This document shows, piece after piece, positions 6,112 to 12,953 of a DNA stretch of 12,953 bases. The notes under the pieces are model-generated. The model had not been told where the DNA came from, ran no database searches, and worked only from the letters and a program-made list of their open reading frames with translations. The number at the start of each line of letters is the position of its first letter. Position 1 is the first letter of the stretch. The stretch covers positions 1-12,953 of the forward strand of contig URPT01000036.1 of assembly GCA_900549845.1 (NCBI GenBank), in the 5' to 3' direction. A program made the translations under genes and the position numbers. This stretch comes from an uncultured Veillonella sp. (GTDB taxonomy: Bacteria > Bacillota > Negativicutes > Veillonellales > Veillonellaceae).

Positions 6112-7884
6112 TTACTTAGACCATTCTCTAATTAAGTTCTGTATTTCCTGACACTTATGTAATTCGCTAATAAATGTCGAATCTCCTGCCCGTTTTAGTT
6201 GATCCGCCATAATTGAATGCGCTTTATACTGTTCACGCAATGAATGAAGCCTTATCTTACGGATTAATCCAGGCACTTGCACCTTATACTCATCGTCACT
6301 CATAACAACCAATCTAGAGTAAATATCATACTCCGATGGCGATAAAACAGACTGAATGGTAGTATCATCTAGACGACCTTCTTGTTTAAATAAGGTGAAT
6401 ATCTTTTCTATTATACCGCGATATTCAATTTTTTCAAAGTCCTCTAATGGCAAATAGCTCATCATATGTTGTAACACTTCACCATCTGTAAAGGCTAAGG
6501 ACAGTAATTTTTCTGCATCGCCTTTAGGTAAATCCTGTGTTGGCAAAGGTGCAGATGCAGTATCTACTAATTCAATTTGACCTTTTTTTACATAGTCTCT
6601 GAAATATCTAAAAATACTACTATTATCAAGCCACAAAGGTAATGCCAATGTTTTTAATGCATCATCACGTTGTGTTTGACTATCTATATTAGCAATATAC
6701 GGGAATACATCAGCCAAAACAGCTTGCTTCCCTTCCGTATCATTTGTATCGTGTTTAATTAAAGACTCACTTAATAGATAATCAAGAGGCTTAACAGCTT
6801 TAGCCACTAAATCTTTAAATGCTTGTCCTCCATGATTACGTACATAATCATCTGGATCTTTGCCATCTGGCATAGCGAGGACACGCACCTTGAAGTCCGT
6901 ATTTTGCAATAATTCTATAGCTCTAGCCGCCGCTTGACGACCTGCTCCATCCATATCATAGGCCAGCACAATTTCATCGGCTTGCCTCATCAAGATATGC
7001 CCATGGTCTCGTGTATAAGCTGTCCCCAAAGATGCTACCACATTAGTAACACCATGGTTATGGGCAGAGATAACGTCCATGTACCCTTCCACAAGGATTG
7101 CTTGTCGTTCTTGACGAATGGATTTATAAGCCTTATCAAAGGCAAACAATAGTTTCCCCTTTTCAAAGATGGCTGATTCTGGTGAGTTCAAATATTTGGG
7201 CGTACTGTCATCCATGACACGTCCACCAAAGGCAACTACACGACCTTTACCATCCATAATGGGGAACATAATACGGTTTCTAAAGAAATCGTAAAACTGT
7301 CCCTTTTGGTTCTTACGAACTAAATTTAGCTCCAAGAGAATTGAGTCATCAATGCCCCGTTCGTGAAAGGCGCGATACAACTTATCCCAACCATCTGGTG
7401 CAAAGCCTAATTTAAATTTTTCAATCGTCTCTTTTGTAAGGCCCCGTTTTTTTAAGTAATCAAGGCCCACCTTACCAATCGATGTTTGAGTAAGGCAGTT
7501 ATGGAAAAATGTAGCCGCTAATTCTGACGCTTCATATAGTTTTTTCCGTCGTTCATCTCGAGCTCGTTGTTCTGGTGAAAGCTTAGCCTCTGGCAATGGA
7601 ATATTAGCGCGATTAGCAAGGCGCTCTAAGACCTCAACAAAGCTTAAATGCTCAAGTTCCATAAGGAATTTAATGACATTTCCCGATGCATGACAGCCAA
7701 AACAATAATAAAAGCCCTTTTCAGGGGCAACACTAAAGGACGGCGTCTTTTCATTATGAAATGGACAACAACCCCAATAGTTCTTGCCCCGTTTCTTTAA
7801 GGCTACATGCTCAGATATTACAGATACAATATCATTTGCATCTTTGATTTGTTCAATCAATTCATTTTCAAAATATCGGCTCAT
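6112..7884 (-). CDS. dnaG: DNA primase
   Basis: DnaG makes the RNA primers for DNA replication at the fork with DnaB helicase. The 590-residue protein has the N-terminal CHC2 zinc finger (C40, H43, C61, C64; motifs CPFHNEKTPSF and CFGC). The RNA polymerase core follows. The TOPRIM domain (about 255-350) has the glutamate in EGYMD and the acidic cluster AYDMDGAG and DGKDPDDY. A C-terminal helicase-binding region of low conservation makes up the remainder. I chose ATG at 7884, which has AAGGAGG eight bases upstream. The in-frame TTG at 7890 would sit two bases from the same site and is unlikely. It is the first gene of the dnaG-rpoD operon, preceded by about 250 bases of intergenic DNA with a large inverted repeat. 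Confidence 0.98.
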   Translation of the reverse strand: MSRYFENELIEQIKDANDIVSVISEHVALKKRGKNYWGCCPFHNEKTPSFSVAPEKGFYYCFGCHASGNVIKFLMELEHLSFVEVLERLANRANIPLPEAKLSPEQRARDERRKKLYEASELAATFFHNCLTQTSIGKVGLDYLKKRGLTKETIEKFKLGFAPDGWDKLYRAFHERGIDDSILLELNLVRKNQKGQFYDFFRNRIMFPIMDGKGRVVAFGGRVMDDSTPKYLNSPESAIFEKGKLLFAFDKAYKSIRQERQAILVEGYMDVISAHNHGVTNVVASLGTAYTRDHGHILMRQADEIVLAYDMDGAGRQAAARAIELLQNTDFKVRVLAMPDGKDPDDYVRNHGGQAFKDLVAKAVKPLDYLLSESLIKHDTNDTEGKQAVLADVFPYIANIDSQTQRDDALKTLALPLWLDNSSIFRYFRDYVKKGQIELVDTASAPLPTQDLPKGDAEKLLSLAFTDGEVLQHMMSYLPLEDFEKIEYRGIIEKIFTLFKQEGRLDDTTIQSVLSPSEYDIYSRLVVMSDDEYKVQVPGLIRKIRLHSLREQYKAHSIMADQLKRAGDSTFISELHKCQEIQNLIREWSK

Positions 7885-7942
7885 AGCCAACGCCTCCTTC
7901 CCTTATATATATTAATTCGATATACAAATAAAAAATCCTCTA

Positions 7943-7970
7943 TTTGTAAAGTAATTTAATCAATTATCAA
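7943..7970 (-). promoter_or_regulatory. Possible promoter of dnaG-rpoD
   Basis: On the minus strand TTGATA (7965-7970) and TACAAA (7943-7948) are separated by 16 bases. An overlapping TTGACT (7970-7975) has no suitable partner at 17-18 bases. This is the best candidate between the inverted repeat and the dnaG start but is not strong. Confidence 0.35.
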
Positions 7971-7990
7971 GTCAACCGATTTAGTGACTG

Positions 7991-8053
7991 ATACGAATCA
8001 TAGGAATCACCATCTATTATGGATCAATACATGGTGATTCCTATACGCCGTAT
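7991..8053. repeat. 63-base imperfect inverted repeat between rny and dnaG
   Basis: A perfect 14-bp pair, ATAGGAATCACCAT at 8000-8013 and ATGGTGATTCCTAT at 8031-8044, encloses 17 bases. Outside it, after a 4-by-4 internal loop, ATACG (7991-7995) pairs with CGTAT (8049-8053). Neither side is followed by a T-run, and rny already has its own terminator at 8087-8116, so it is not an obvious terminator. It could be a structured leader of the dnaG-rpoD transcript if that starts further upstream than I propose, a small RNA, or a copy of a short palindromic genome repeat. Confidence 0.7.
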
Positions 8054-8086
8054 TCTTTAATAGTCTACGAATAAAATTTGATAATA

Positions 8087-8116
8087 ATAGGCTGCAATGA
8101 AATCATTGCAGCCTAT
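8087..8116 (-). terminator. Intrinsic terminator of rny
   Basis: A perfect 14-bp inverted repeat (ATAGGCTGCAATGA and TCATTGCAGCCTAT) with two bases at the centre lies 19 bases after the rny stop. On the minus strand it is followed by TATTATC and later TTTTATT. The T-run is imperfect, but stem and position fit a terminator. Confidence 0.75.
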
Positions 8117-8135
8117 ACTTATCGCTTATAGCATA

Positions 8136-9680
8136 TTATTTTGCGTAATCCACAACGCGAGTTTCACGAATAATTACGACCTTAATTTGGCCTGGATATT
8201 CGAGTTCAGACTCGATGCGTTTTACGATATTCCGAACGAGTAATGTAGACTCAGCTTCATCAATCTTATCCGGTTTTACTACAACGCGAATCTCACGACC
8301 TGCTTGAATAGCAAAGCATTTTTCAACGCCTTCGAAGGATTCAGCGATTTCTTCCAATTTAGATAAACGTTTTAAGTAGTTTTCTAATGTTTCTCGACGT
8401 GCTCCAGGACGAGCCGCAGAGATAGCATCAGCAGCTGCAACTAATACAGCTTCTACAGATTGGAACTCTTCATCACCATGATGAGCGCCAATGCAGTTAA
8501 TTACTGCTGCGCTTTCACGATATTTACGAGCCACATCAACACCGATTTGAACATGAGAACCCTCAAGTTCGCGGTCCAATGCTTTACCAATATCATGGAT
8601 TAAACCACCTCGTTTAGCCAATGTTACATCACAGCCTAGTTCAGCTGCCATCAAACCTGCTAAATGAGATACTTCAATAGAATGTTTCAAAACGTTTTGA
8701 CCGTAACTAGTACGATATTTCAAACGACCTAAAATCTTTACAATTTCAGGATGTAAGCCATGAACATCAGCTTCAAATGTCGCTTGTTCACCAGCCTCTT
8801 TAATAGTTTGGTCCACCTCTTTACGAGCTTTACCAACCATTTCTTCAATACGAGCTGGATGGATACGACCGTCTACAATCAATTTTTCTAAAGCAATACG
8901 AGCCACTTCACGACGAATTGGATCGAATCCGGAAAGAATAACTGCTTCTGGTGTGTCATCGATAATCAAGTCAATACCTGTTAATGTTTCGAGTGCACGA
9001 ATATTACGGCCTTCACGACCGATAATGCGACCCTTCATTTCATCATTAGGCAATGCCACTACGGATACGGTAGTCTCCGCTACATGGTCAGCTGCGCAAC
9101 GTTGGATAGCAGAGGAGATAATTTCTTTTGCTTTTTTCTCCGCGTCATCCTTAGCTTGCTGCTCCATTTCCTTAACCATAATCGCCGTTTCATGACGAAT
9201 TTCTTGTTCTACATTCGTTAACAAGATATTCTTAGCTTCTTCAAATGTCATACCGGAAATACGTTCTAGTTCTGCCATTTGTTTTTCATACAAAGCTTCA
9301 ATTTTTTCACGGCTTTGGGCTAAGTCAGCTTCTTTGCGATGTAAAGCTTCCTCTTTGTGCTCAATATTGTCTAATTTTTTATCCAAAGATTCTTCTTTTT
9401 GAAGAATACGACGTTCCATACGTTGAAGTTCAGAACGGCGATCTTTATTTTCTCGTTCTACATCAGAACGGAGCTTATGAATTTCTTCTTTCGCTTCTAA
9501 TAAAGCTTCTTTCTTTTTAGACTCAGCTGTGCGTTCACCATTAGCGATGATACGTGCAGCCTCTTGCTCAGCTTGATTCAGTTTTCCTTCAGCAATATTT
9601 TTTCTTAAAAAATAGCCTACCCCTAGTCCAATCAGTACCATTACCACTGCAATTAGACTATACTCTAAAATCAGTCTCAC
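8136..9680 (-). CDS. rny: Ribonuclease Y (membrane-anchored endoribonuclease)
   Basis: RNase Y starts mRNA decay in many Gram-positive bacteria by single-strand cleavage at the inner face of the membrane. The 514-residue protein has an N-terminal membrane helix (about 5-25). A long charged coiled coil (about 30-190) and a KH domain around GRIIGREGRNIR (218-229) follow. The HD domain has H333, H362-D363 (GLIHDIGKA) and H400-H401. The start is unclear. The outermost canonical codon is GTG at 9680, but its G is the last base of the AGGAGG Shine-Dalgarno, so it cannot use that site. CTG at 9674 (5 bases away) or ATT at 9671 (8 bases) fit better, and the first downstream ATG would cut into the membrane helix. 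The coordinate given is the outer GTG. The gene has its own promoter and terminator and follows recA-recX. Confidence 0.95.
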   Translation of the reverse strand: MRLILEYSLIAVVMVLIGLGVGYFLRKNIAEGKLNQAEQEAARIIANGERTAESKKKEALLEAKEEIHKLRSDVERENKDRRSELQRMERRILQKEESLDKKLDNIEHKEEALHRKEADLAQSREKIEALYEKQMAELERISGMTFEEAKNILLTNVEQEIRHETAIMVKEMEQQAKDDAEKKAKEIISSAIQRCAADHVAETTVSVVALPNDEMKGRIIGREGRNIRALETLTGIDLIIDDTPEAVILSGFDPIRREVARIALEKLIVDGRIHPARIEEMVGKARKEVDQTIKEAGEQATFEADVHGLHPEIVKILGRLKYRTSYGQNVLKHSIEVSHLAGLMAAELGCDVTLAKRGGLIHDIGKALDRELEGSHVQIGVDVARKYRESAAVINCIGAHHGDEEFQSVEAVLVAAADAISAARPGARRETLENYLKRLSKLEEIAESFEGVEKCFAIQAGREIRVVVKPDKIDEAESTLLVRNIVKRIESELEYPGQIKVVIIRETRVVDYAK

Positions 9681-9686
9681 CTCCTC

Positions 9687-9764
9687 TTAAATTCTCAAAA
9701 TTGAGCTTTCATGCTCCTTTTTATGCCCTTCATGCATTAAATTATCATTTAGCCATATCATCAT
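9687..9764 (-). CDS. Possible 25-codon leader ORF before rny
   Basis: An ATGATG at 9764 opens 25 codons (MMIWLNDNLMHEG then KKEH-rich) ending in TAA at 9687-9689, directly before the rny Shine-Dalgarno and in the same frame as rny. It begins about 25 bases downstream of the rny -10 box, inside the leader. There is no Shine-Dalgarno before it, so translation is doubtful. If translated, its termination could affect access to the rny start. It may equally be a chance open frame. Confidence 0.2.
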   Translation of the reverse strand: MMIWLNDNLMHEGHKKEHESSILRI

Positions 9765-9787
9765 ATAAATAAATAAGGCTATTATTA

Positions 9788-9816
9788 ATTTTAGACTTGA
9801 AAGCCCTTTCTGTCAA
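9788..9816 (-). promoter_or_regulatory. Sigma-A promoter of rny
   Basis: On the minus strand consensus TTGACA (9811-9816) and TAAAAT (9788-9793) are separated by exactly 17 bases. This gives rny a separate promoter from recA-recX and a leader of about 100 bases. The spacer holds the small inverted repeat GAAAGGGCTTTC. Confidence 0.8.
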
Positions 9817-9855
9817 GATTTTACAAGCCTAGTAAGGCCTCTTAAAAAGCACTAT

Positions 9856-10299
9856 CTATTCATAAAAATCATTGCACACAACTTGGATAGTGCTCGTTGA
9901 GAATCCTCTATATTTGAGAAAATTAAATACTTTTACACGAGGAGTGCGTTCTTCATTGAGAATAGAGCCAAATTTTTTCTCTACTACGCGATAAGCAGCT
10001 TTCACTTCATCATAATTAGAGATTTCCTGAGGCACTGTAAGACCTCGCAGCTTCATCTTTTGCTTAATCATATACGCACCGTATTTTTGTTCTTTCATCA
10101 AGTACGTCAATACTTGCTCAGATAAGCGTTCATCATTGATGTAATCATAGTCTTTAAGACGTTCAAGGACCCGCTCAATGATTGGGTCCTCGATTTGTTT
10201 ACGTCTCATTTTTTGTGTCAGTTCATAGGAACTAAGAAATCGTTGAGCTAGGAAGCGATACGCTTGATCCATAGCAGCTTGCATCGTTTCGTCACTCAT
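9856..10299 (-). CDS. recX: Regulatory protein RecX
   Basis: RecX binds RecA filaments and modulates (usually inhibits) strand exchange and the RecA co-protease activity. The 147-residue protein consists of the three-helix repeats of the family. It begins with AYRFLAQRFLSSYEL, continues with the conserved RLKDYDYINDERLSEQ block (about 47-62) and ends with FLKYRGFSTSTIQ. ATG at 10299 lies two bases after the recA stop, so translation is probably coupled; only a weak GAAGAAG precedes it. In this contig it follows the Negativicute 3' part of the hybrid recA, which fits the expected recA-recX order of that genome. Confidence 0.9.
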   Translation of the reverse strand: MSDETMQAAMDQAYRFLAQRFLSSYELTQKMRRKQIEDPIIERVLERLKDYDYINDERLSEQVLTYLMKEQKYGAYMIKQKMKLRGLTVPQEISNYDEVKAAYRVVEKKFGSILNEERTPRVKVFNFLKYRGFSTSTIQVVCNDFYE

Positions 10300-10301
10300 G
10301 A

Positions 10302-11345
10302 TTATACTTCTTCGGTTACTTCTTCACCGATTACATCAATTTCTTCAGTGCCAACAGCTAATGTATCGCGAATAATACGATCGATTTCATCAGCGATTTG
10401 TGGATTATCTAACAAATATTGTTTAGCTGCTTCTTTACCTTGGCCCATGCGTTCACCGTTATAGGAATACCATGCACCAGATTTATTGATGATTTCCATA
10501 TTTGTGCCAATATCGATAAGTGTACCAGCTTTGGAAATACCTTCACCGTACATCAAATCAAACTCAGCTGTTTTGAATGGAGGTGCTACTTTATTTTTAA
10601 CAACTTTAACTTTAGTGCGAGCACCGACATTTTCGTTATTAGCTTTAATCAATTCACCCTTACGAACATCAAGACGTACGGAGGAATAGAATTTCAATGC
10701 ACGACCACCTGTTGTAGTTTCAGGATTTCCAAACATTACACCAACTTTTTCTCTTAATTGATTAATAAATATAACAACACATTTAGATTTATTAATTGTT
10801 CCTGTTAGTTTTCTTAATGCTTGTGACATTAATCTAGCTTGTAAACCTACATGAGAATCTCCCATTTCTCCTTCAATTTCTGCTCTTGGTACTAATGCAG
10901 CAACTGAATCAACTACAAGAACATCAATAGCTCCTGATCTAACTAATGCTTCAGCAATTTCTAGACCTTGCTCTCCTGTATCTGGTTGAGAAACTATAAG
11001 ATTTTCAGTATCAACTCCTAAATTTCTAGCATAACTTGGATCTAATGCATGCTCTGCATCTACAAATGCTACAGCCCCTCCTAATTTTTGTGCTTCTGCC
11101 GCAACATGCAATGCAACTGTAGTCTTACCTGAACTTTCTGGTCCATATATTTCAATTATTCTTCCTCTTGGAACTCCACCAATTCCAAGTGCTATATCTA
11201 AATCAAGACATCCAGTAGAAATTGAATCAATATTTAAAGTGCTATGTTCACCCAACTTCATTATAGAGCCTTTACCAAATTGCTTTTCAATTTGACTCAT
11301 TGCATTCTCTATTGCTTTTAATTTATTTTCATCGATATTTACCAT
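10302..11345 (-). CDS. recA: Recombinase RecA, hybrid of two sources
   Basis: RecA forms filaments on single-stranded DNA, drives homologous pairing and triggers LexA self-cleavage. The 347-residue frame is intact. Walker A GPESSGKT is at 68-75, Walker B VLVVD at 142-146, loop L1 near GEMGDSH (159-165), and loop L2 spans about 195-212 (GVMFGNPETTTGG). An acidic C-terminal tail (EEVTEEV) follows. Composition changes abruptly near residues 204-215 (10,700-10,735). All 8 arginines before this point use AGA and all 7 after it use CGT or CGC. The 5' part has clostridial AT-rich codons, and the 3' part matches recX and rny. ATG at 11345 has AAAGGGTG eight bases upstream. I infer an assembly join in conserved L2 sequence; a true recombinant gene is less likely. 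Confidence 0.95.
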   Translation of the reverse strand: MVNIDENKLKAIENAMSQIEKQFGKGSIMKLGEHSTLNIDSISTGCLDLDIALGIGGVPRGRIIEIYGPESSGKTTVALHVAAEAQKLGGAVAFVDAEHALDPSYARNLGVDTENLIVSQPDTGEQGLEIAEALVRSGAIDVLVVDSVAALVPRAEIEGEMGDSHVGLQARLMSQALRKLTGTINKSKCVVIFINQLREKVGVMFGNPETTTGGRALKFYSSVRLDVRKGELIKANNENVGARTKVKVVKNKVAPPFKTAEFDLMYGEGISKAGTLIDIGTNMEIINKSGAWYSYNGERMGQGKEAAKQYLLDNPQIADEIDRIIRDTLAVGTEEIDVIGEEVTEEV

Positions 11346-11364
11346 TAAATAATCACCCTTTCAT

Positions 11365-11376
11365 GAACATTTGTTC
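11365..11376. promoter_or_regulatory. LexA (SOS) box in the recA promoter
   Basis: GAACATTTGTTC is a near-perfect match to the Gram-positive SOS operator core GAACNNNNGTTC. It sits about 10 bases downstream of the recA -10 box and 20 bases before the start codon, where bound LexA would block transcription until DNA damage activates RecA. It belongs to the clostridial piece. Confidence 0.8.
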
Positions 11377-11386
11377 TTATGTATTA

Positions 11387-11415
11387 ATTATAGAATATTA
11401 TTATTTTCTAGTCAA
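11387..11415 (-). promoter_or_regulatory. Sigma-A promoter of recA
   Basis: On the minus strand TTGACT (11410-11415) and a perfect TATAAT (11387-11392) are separated by 17 bases. The LexA box lies directly downstream and the pgsA terminator directly upstream, so recA is a separate, damage-inducible transcription unit. Confidence 0.85.
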
Positions 11416-11436
11416 CATATATTTTTTTCAATTTTA

Positions 11437-11479
11437 AAAGAGTTCTTTCTATATTTCAAAATTATAGAAGGAACTCTTT
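11437..11479 (-). terminator. Intrinsic terminator of pgsA
   Basis: A 17-bp stem (11437-11453 with 11463-11479, one G-T pair; arms AAAGAGTTCTTTCTATA and TATAGAAGGAACTCTTT) encloses nine bases. On the minus strand it is followed by TAAAATTGAAAAAA and on the plus strand by GAATTATA. It lies 32 bases after the pgsA stop and separates rimO-pgsA from recA. Confidence 0.75.
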
Positions 11480-11511
11480 GAATTATACCCATATTATTTT
11501 ATTATTAAACC

Positions 11512-12099
11512 TTATTTCATAGAAATTGCTGCTTTATTTTTTATAAAATAATCTATACCCGAAATAATAGTTGCTATTACTGCTAATATTAATAATATAT
11601 TAGGAACATAAGTAAAAAATACATTTAAAAAACGATTATTACTTACAAAGTCTATTGAAGCTTGTGATACTCCTATATTAACTTTTAACAATAATGTTAT
11701 TATAGCAGCCATTTGTGTTACTGTTTTAAGTTTTCCCCACCAGCTTGCAGCTATAATTATTCCATCTGATGCAGCTAATGTTCTTAATCCTGAAACAGCA
11801 AATTCTCTTGCAATTATTACTACTACTATCCAACCTGATATTAAGTGCATTTCTGACAAAGAAACTAATGCTGCTGTAACTAATAATTTATCAGCTAATG
11901 GATCCATAAACTTTCCAAAATTAGTTATTTGATTTCTGCTTCTAGCTATGTATCCATCAAGTTGGTCAGTTATTGAGGCAACTATAAATACAATAGTTGC
12001 AATTATTGATCCATATGGAATTTCTTTTACCGCAATAAAAATCAAAAAAATTGGAACTAGTATTATCCTCATCATTGTCAATTTATTTGCTAAATTCAT
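11512..12099 (-). CDS. pgsA: CDP-diacylglycerol-glycerol-3-phosphate 3-phosphatidyltransferase
   Basis: PgsA joins CDP-diacylglycerol and glycerol 3-phosphate to form phosphatidylglycerophosphate, the committed step to phosphatidylglycerol and cardiolipin, within the membrane. The 195-residue protein has the full CDP-alcohol phosphotransferase motif. D45, D48-G49, A52-R53, G62, D66 and D70 are all present (DQLDGYIAR, FGKFMDPLAD). Several hydrophobic helices are visible, at about 10-25, 30-45, 88-105, 125-140 and 160-185. I use ATG at 12099, which has AGGAGAGA six bases upstream, rather than the TTG directly before it. The start overlaps the 3' end of rimO by 17 bases. The order rimO-pgsA-recA is common in Clostridium. 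Codon use is strongly AT-rich. Confidence 0.94.
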   Translation of the reverse strand: MNLANKLTMMRIILVPIFLIFIAVKEIPYGSIIATIVFIVASITDQLDGYIARSRNQITNFGKFMDPLADKLLVTAALVSLSEMHLISGWIVVVIIAREFAVSGLRTLAASDGIIIAASWWGKLKTVTQMAAIITLLLKVNIGVSQASIDFVSNNRFLNVFFTYVPNILLILAVIATIISGIDYFIKNKAAISMK

Positions 12100-12953
12100 C
12101 AAAAATCTCTCCTATTAAATCGTACTCCATAACATCCGTAATCTTAACTTTTATTATATCACCAATATTTATCCCTTTATGTTTTTTAATATAGATAAGT
12201 CCATCAATTTCTGGAGCCATTTCGTAACTTCTTCCAATAAAATATTCACCATTATTACTATCTATAATAGTATCATAAATATTTCCTATTTTCAATTTAA
12301 TTTGCTCCTTAACAACATCTCTTTGAATTGACATTAGTTTGTTTTTACGTTCTATTTTAATTTCCTCTTCTATTTGACCATCCATCTTTGCTGCAGGTGT
12401 ATCTTCTTCTTGCGAATATGAAAATACTCCTACATTTTCAAGCTTATAGTCGATTAAGAAAGTTGCTAATTCATTAAAATCATGTTCACTTTCATTAGGG
12501 AATCCAACTATTAGTGAAGTTCTTAATGCAATATTAGGAACTTTATTTCTTAATGTTTCTATCTTACTAATTATATTTTCTTTATTAGTTCTTCTTCCCA
12601 TTTGTTTTAAAACGCTACTACTTATATGTTGAATTGGTAAATCTAAATATTTCACTACTTTATCATTGTTAGCTATTTCTTCAATTAATTCATCAGTTAT
12701 TTCTTCTGGATAGCAATATAATAATCTAATCCATTGAACACCTTCAATTAAAGAAATTTTTCTAACTAAATCATGTAACATTCTTTTTCCATAAATATCA
12801 ACACCATAATCAGTTAAATCTTGAGCAATTAATATAATTTCCTTTACTCCATTATCAGCCAATAACTTAACTTCATCTAGTATATTTTTTTCAAGTCTAC
12901 TTCTAAATTTACCTCTTATTTTTGGAATTATACAATAAGTACAGAAATTATTA
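12083..12953 (-). CDS. rimO: Ribosomal protein uS12 methylthiotransferase RimO (5' end outside window)
   Basis: RimO adds a methylthio group to an aspartate of ribosomal protein S12 using radical S-adenosylmethionine chemistry and two iron-sulfur clusters. The window holds the last 289 codons. The frame is open to the edge and starts at NNFCTYCIIPKIRGKFRSR, so two of the three CxxxCxxC cysteines are visible; the first cysteine and the N-terminal UPF0004 domain lie beyond 12,953. The radical SAM barrel includes LDLPIQHISSSVLKQMGR and TSLIVGFPNE. The C-terminal TRAM domain carries GRSYEMAPEIDG, which distinguishes RimO from the tRNA enzyme MiaB. A shorter reading from TTG at 12862 would discard the conserved cysteines and is wrong. 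The gene overlaps pgsA. Confidence 0.93.
   Translation of the reverse strand, partial: NNFCTYCIIPKIRGKFRSRLEKNILDEVKLLADNGVKEIILIAQDLTDYGVDIYGKRMLHDLVRKISLIEGVQWIRLLYCYPEEITDELIEEIANNDKVVKYLDLPIQHISSSVLKQMGRRTNKENIISKIETLRNKVPNIALRTSLIVGFPNESEHDFNELATFLIDYKLENVGVFSYSQEEDTPAAKMDGQIEEEIKIERKNKLMSIQRDVVKEQIKLKIGNIYDTIIDSNNGEYFIGRSYEMAPEIDGLIYIKKHKGINIGDIIKVKITDVMEYDLIGEIFDEFSK

Noticed and set aside
9817..9855. Terminator after recX (GCCT/AGGC stem)
   Set aside because: The stem is only four or five pairs with a mismatch and no adjacent T-run. Read-through from recX into rny remains possible.
10419..10757. Plus-strand open frames opposite recA (also opposite rny, dnaG, rpoD and the Nif3-family gene)
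   Set aside because: They are shadows of strongly conserved minus-strand proteins, with cysteine- and phenylalanine-rich meaningless translations.
10302..11345. Natural interspecies recombination creating a mosaic recA
   Set aside because: The flanking genes change source at the same point and a second, similar join exists in rnpB. Assembly error is simpler, though not proven.
12083..12862. rimO starting at TTG 12862 as a complete 259-residue protein
   Set aside because: The frame is open to the window edge and encodes conserved radical SAM cysteines upstream, so the gene is truncated by the window, not short.

Overview
The window reads as a chimeric contig made of three pieces of different bacterial origin, most likely joined during metagenome assembly. 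Every gene lies on the minus strand. Positions 1 to about 450 carry the start of a YihY/BrkB-type membrane protein and ATGTGCC-type intergenic repeats that look Bacteroidetes (Bacteroides-like). From roughly 700 to 10,705 the sequence looks like a Negativicute, probably Veillonella; this is judged from gene order, codon use and protein style and has not been searched. From roughly 10,735 to 12,953 the DNA is very AT-rich and looks like Clostridium in the strict sense. Both joins fall inside genes that are conserved across bacteria: the RNase P RNA gene rnpB at the left and recA at the right.

In transcription order (right to left), the clostridial part holds rimO (5' end cut off by the window), pgsA with a terminator, and a LexA-controlled promoter driving recA. 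The recA frame stays open across the join, so it encodes a full-length hybrid protein. All 8 arginine codons before the join are AGA and all 7 after it are CGT or CGC. The Negativicute part continues with recX, then rny (RNase Y) with its own promoter, a terminator, and a 63-base inverted repeat. Next come dnaG and rpoD (the macromolecular synthesis pair) ending in a strong terminator. These are followed by queD-queE-folE (three early steps from GTP toward 7-deazaguanine and queuosine), a CAU-anticodon tRNA with its own promoter and terminator, trmK and a Nif3/YqfO-family gene, and finally rnpB.

The rnpB locus shows the left join clearly. Its 5' half and 3' half do not pair with each other in helices P1, P2, P4 and P7, although each strand has the expected conserved core motifs.

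I see no CRISPR array, transposase, phage gene, toxin-antitoxin pair or defence system. The genes are core housekeeping functions. The most useful observations are the two chimeric joins, the odd translation start and possible leader ORF of RNase Y, and several unassigned inverted or tandem repeats in intergenic regions.
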